Origin: a bacterium
GTDB taxonomy: Bacteria; Patescibacteriota; Minisyncoccia; Minisyncoccales; UBA10102
Length of the DNA stretch: 7,063 nucleotides
Direction of reading: 5' to 3'
Assembly (NCBI GenBank): GCA_030699255.1
Contig: JAUYJR010000018.1
Location: forward strand, 1-7,063
The stretch's first letter is position 1. Each line of letters opens with the position of its first letter. The notes under the pieces are model-generated. The model worked only from the letters and a program-made list of their open reading frames with translations, had not been told where the DNA came from and did no database searches. Shown here piece after piece: positions 5,144 through 7,063 of the stretch. The translations under genes and the position numbers were made by a program.

Positions 5144-5901
5144 TTGAGGAGATGCCCTCCCCAGAAAAAAGATACAAAAGCCGATCCAATGAGAAAGGGT
5201 GCAAAAGGCACCTCGGAAGCAAGGGATTTTTTACCCAACGCCATGAGAGAAACTCCCACTACGGCCCCAGAAAAGAATGAGAGGAATAAAGAGACGGCAA
5301 TAAGTGGCCACCCCAGTAATAGTCCAAGTAAAAAGACGAGTTTTACGTCTCCAAATCCCATCCATTTCCCTTGAGACACTTTCCATATAGCCCAGAAAAA
5401 CAGTGAGGCACCCAATCCCGAAGCAAGATGCGGAAACACAGAAGAAATCCTCCCAAGGGAGAGAAAGGCTATAGTAGGAATTATTCCAGCTATGAGCAGG
5501 GAGTCTGGAATAATGAAGTATTTGAGATCAAGTATAAAAATTGCAAACAAAATTCCAAAGAGGAGAAAAAGCGCAAAGAACAAAGCAATGGCAACGGGAG
5601 AAAGCAAGGAAATAATCCCAACTTGCTGAGCAATAAGAATAGCAATAAGCGCCATTGTTCCTTCTACTAAAGGATACTGCATTGAAATTGGAGAAGAACA
5701 GAAACGGCACTTCCCTCTCAAAACAAGAAAACTTATAACAGGTACCAGATCTTGCCATTCAAGAGTATGAGAGCAATGTGGACACCGAGAGCGGTCCCAC
5801 ACAATACTGCCACCATGTTCAAGCCGATAGATAACAACATTTAAAAAGCTTCCGTATATAAGACCCAATATACCCACAATTCCATATAAGAGAACATCCA
5901 T
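5116..5901 (-). CDS. pilD: Prepilin peptidase / N-methyltransferase (type IV prepilin leader peptidase, A24 family)
   Basis: An integral inner-membrane aspartic protease that cleaves prepilin leaders after Gly and methylates the new N-terminal residue. From the ATG at 5901 it is 261 aa, within the family range. The N-terminal membrane helix ends in YGSFLNVVIYRL, the family signature. It is followed by the cytoplasmic zinc-type domain with two CxxC pairs (CPHC at residues 40-43, CRFC at 65-68) and VPVISFLVLRGKC between them. The catalytic aspartates are visible as Asp125 in DLKYFIIPD and Asp185 in GFGDVK. At least six further hydrophobic segments follow, consistent with the A24 fold. An upstream TTG at 5937 would add 12 residues encoded by repeat DNA, so I prefer the ATG. 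Neither start has a clear ribosome binding site. The stop codon overlaps the -10 box of a candidate promoter for the minor pilins, the first of which starts 7 bases beyond. The product should process the prepilins encoded next to it. Confidence 0.93.
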   Translation of the reverse strand: MDVLLYGIVGILGLIYGSFLNVVIYRLEHGGSIVWDRSRCPHCSHTLEWQDLVPVISFLVLRGKCRFCSSPISMQYPLVEGTMALIAILIAQQVGIISLLSPVAIALFFALFLLFGILFAIFILDLKYFIIPDSLLIAGIIPTIAFLSLGRISSVFPHLASGLGASLFFWAIWKVSQGKWMGFGDVKLVFLLGLLLGWPLIAVSLFLSFFSGAVVGVSLMALGKKSLASEVPFAPFLIGSAFVSFFWGGHLLNWYLTLVLV

Positions 5902-5906
5902 AGTAA

Positions 5907-5959
5907 TTAATGACAAAATCCAAAGCCTAAATGCCAATTCAGTAACAAATGATTAAATG
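5907..5959. repeat. Left arm of inverted repeat around the 5953-6345 gene
   Basis: The plus strand (AATGACAAAATCCAAA ... AAATGCCAA ... CAAATGAT) aligns with the reverse complement of 6311-6362 with one gap and moderate identity. It contains the stop codon of the four-helix-bundle gene and the possible TTG start of the peptidase gene. Confidence 0.6.
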
Positions 5960-6345
5960 TTCGATCGCTTTCGGTTAATGCTGGAGAATATTAGCACAAA
6001 CTCTCTTCCTTCTTTCCATATTTCCATTGCCTCTTCCAAGCACTCTGGATTTGCCACCGTCATCATGCGCAACCAATGGCATGTTTCTTTTGATTCTTTT
6101 TTGCAAATACTAATCTTATAGTGAAAATCCTTTTTCGTATCCGCAACATCTGCTTCCATATAATTTGCCCCAACACTAGTACCCGCCCTAATCAATTGAT
6201 TGATGATTGGGCGTGTAATTTCGTTCTTAGGAAGATTTTGGGCAAACTTAATTATACGTTCTCCAAATGTAGCAGTTCTCTCTTCAAGGTCATACTTCTT
6301 TTCGTTCTGACTTTTATCATTTGGATTTAATTTGTCATTTGCCAT
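5953..6345 (-). CDS. Four helix bundle protein (23S rRNA intervening-sequence protein family)
   Basis: This 130-residue protein belongs to the TIGR02436-type four-helix-bundle family, whose founding members are encoded in intervening sequences of 23S rRNA genes. Their biochemical role is not established, though the fold suggests RNA or nucleic-acid binding. Visible family marks are YDLEERTATFGERIIKFAQNL (helix 1), a central IINQLIRAGTSVGANYMEAD in the position of the usual 'QLxRSxxSVGANYxEA' core, and KISICKKESKETCHWLRMM (helix 3). The length is typical. The first ~14 residues (MANDKLNPNDKSQN) come from a repeat sequence, so the functional protein may begin nearer KKYDLEE. The ATG at 6345 is the clearest start. 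An AAGGA at about 6370-6366 is better spaced for an ATG at 6359, which opens an 11-codon out-of-frame mini-ORF. The gene lies inside an imperfect inverted repeat and separates the PKD-domain frame from the prepilin peptidase gene. Confidence 0.9.
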   Translation of the reverse strand: MANDKLNPNDKSQNEKKYDLEERTATFGERIIKFAQNLPKNEITRPIINQLIRAGTSVGANYMEADVADTKKDFHYKISICKKESKETCHWLRMMTVANPECLEEAMEIWKEGREFVLIFSSINRKRSNI

Positions 6346-6362
6346 TTGGGCTTTGACATTTT
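6311..6362. repeat. Right arm of inverted repeat around the 5953-6345 gene
   Basis: The minus strand reads AAAATGTCAAAGCCC, then AAATGGCAAATGACAA and CAAATGATAAAAG. It is the inverted partner of 5907-5959 and the direct partner of 5065-5095. It supplies the start codon and first residues of the four-helix-bundle gene. Confidence 0.65.
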
Positions 6363-6372
6363 ATTCCTTACC

Positions 6373-7063
6373 CTAGCGGTTTTCAAAAATATAAATCATA
6401 AGAGTGCGAATTTCCCCGCCTCCCGTTGTAGCTATAACAGCTTGAATAGAGTCACCCTCTTGGAGATCTGAGGAAGAAACCGGGTTGACGTCAACTTGAT
6501 CATATAGGAGGCGTTGAATTTTTGTTTCAGAAGAAATGGGAACAAGAAACGATTCTCCTTCCTTATCTACTATAACTGCCGTACCTTCTGCAATACTCTC
6601 AACAGTGCCCAAGACAACAGTCTGCCACTGTCTGGCCATGAGGGCCGAATTAGAGAGATTGGCGGCTGCGCCCGGAACACTACCCTCATCTTGAACAGGA
6701 CTGGAAGAAGCCATAAAAACAGCCCCTCCCACAAACCCAACGAGCAGACTTGCAACTATACCTATGGTGGATTTTATGTTCATGCGTAATGCTAATTTTG
6801 TTATTTGTATAAACGCGCGACTGTTAGGTTTGAATTGAGTAACCTCTTCCCATTCGGGGAACGGAGGACGAACCCCCACAGCGCGAATCGCCGTGCAAGT
6901 TCTGCCGCCATCATTCACCCTAAAGGAGATTGAGTATGATCCTGATGCGTCAAAGGTATGTGTTGCATCTTTTCCTGTTGATATGGAGCTTCCATCTACA
7001 CTCCAAAGGTATGTGCTTCCAAACCTGCTTGATCTGTCGTAATCATAAAGCGCAACAGTATCT
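6373..7063 (-). CDS. PKD-like domain protein joined in frame to a membrane segment and small beta-rich domain (partial, 5' end outside window)
   Basis: The frame is open from the right edge to a TAG at 6375-6373, about 229 residues with no start visible. The first ~65 residues (about 7062-6865) read like the end of a PKD/Ig-like fold, with the strands TYLWSVDG, HTFDASGSYSISFRVNDGG and AIRAVGV; such domains are extracellular adhesion or spacing modules. A linker with PPFPEWEEV follows. Next comes Met at 6783 with a basic flank (KLALRMNIK) and a hydrophobic stretch IGIVASLLVGFVGGAVFM, then a roughly 110-residue soluble part with alternating hydrophobics (VVLGTVESIAEGTAVIVDKE) resembling small OB/DUF5666-like beta domains. 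The basic residues before the membrane segment would suit a signal anchor of a separate protein starting at 6783 (136 aa). So this is either a true fusion or two genes joined by a lost stop or frameshift. I do not recognise a specific family for the C-terminal part. The four-helix-bundle gene follows 27 bases after the stop. Confidence 0.7.
   Translation of the reverse strand, partial: DTVALYDYDRSSRFGSTYLWSVDGSSISTGKDATHTFDASGSYSISFRVNDGGRTCTAIRAVGVRPPFPEWEEVTQFKPNSRAFIQITKLALRMNIKSTIGIVASLLVGFVGGAVFMASSSPVQDEGSVPGAAANLSNSALMARQWQTVVLGTVESIAEGTAVIVDKEGESFLVPISSETKIQRLLYDQVDVNPVSSSDLQEGDSIQAVIATTGGGEIRTLMIYIFENR

Noticed and set aside
5901..5937. TTG start at 5937 for the prepilin peptidase
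   Set aside because: The extra 12 residues are encoded by the inverted-repeat arm, and the ATG at 5901 places the first membrane helix at the usual position.
6951..7015. CAAAGGTATGTG repeated at 6951 and 7004
   Set aside because: The two copies are read in different frames and encode unrelated strands of the PKD-like domain; probably chance.

Overview
The window looks like a piece of a Candidate Phyla Radiation (Patescibacteria) genome, most likely a Parcubacteria-type lineage. The basis is recognition without any database search: an NAD-dependent DNA ligase with the N-terminal motif DEALDSLKHEL, a compact set of type IV minor prepilins including one with LAQEGIEIVRNIRDQN, two free-standing four-helix-bundle (23S rRNA intervening-sequence-type) genes, and many short palindromic repeats that have entered coding sequence. 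All convincing genes lie on the minus strand, so the window is transcribed from right to left. Standard stop codons (TAA, TAG, TGA) are all used.

Right to left along transcription: (1) 7063-6373, a reading frame open at the window edge that joins the end of a PKD-like extracellular domain to a membrane segment and a small beta-rich domain. (2) 6345-5953, a four-helix-bundle gene between imperfect inverted repeats. (3) 5901-5116, a prepilin peptidase (PilD/GspO type) with both zinc-type CxxC pairs and both catalytic aspartates. (4) 5108-2931, four closely packed prepilin-like genes in the order of GspH-I-J-K (FimU-PilV-PilW-PilX), the last lacking Glu+5 as GspK does. (5) 2801-2397, a second, divergent four-helix-bundle gene, also between inverted repeats. 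(6) A rho-independent terminator at 2271-2291. (7) ligA at 2242-173. (8) 1-172, non-coding, dominated by an AT-rich inverted repeat that contains the ligA stop codon.

Functionally the centre is a pilus tip/initiation module: the peptidase would cleave and methylate the prepilins, and the four minor pilins would prime pilus assembly. The assembly ATPase, platform protein and major pilin are not in the window. A promoter-like sequence overlapping the peptidase stop codon may drive the minor-pilin genes separately. ligA is a housekeeping gene separated from the pilus genes by the terminator.

The most unusual aspect is how much repeat DNA shapes genes here. Both four-helix-bundle genes are enclosed by unrelated inverted repeats (one 67 bp, ungapped, 30/37 identical in its outer part). 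A repeat pair is inserted in frame in ligA. Related short repeats appear to encode the leader peptides of three of the four prepilins up to the cleavage site. No tRNA, rRNA, CRISPR or transposase was found.
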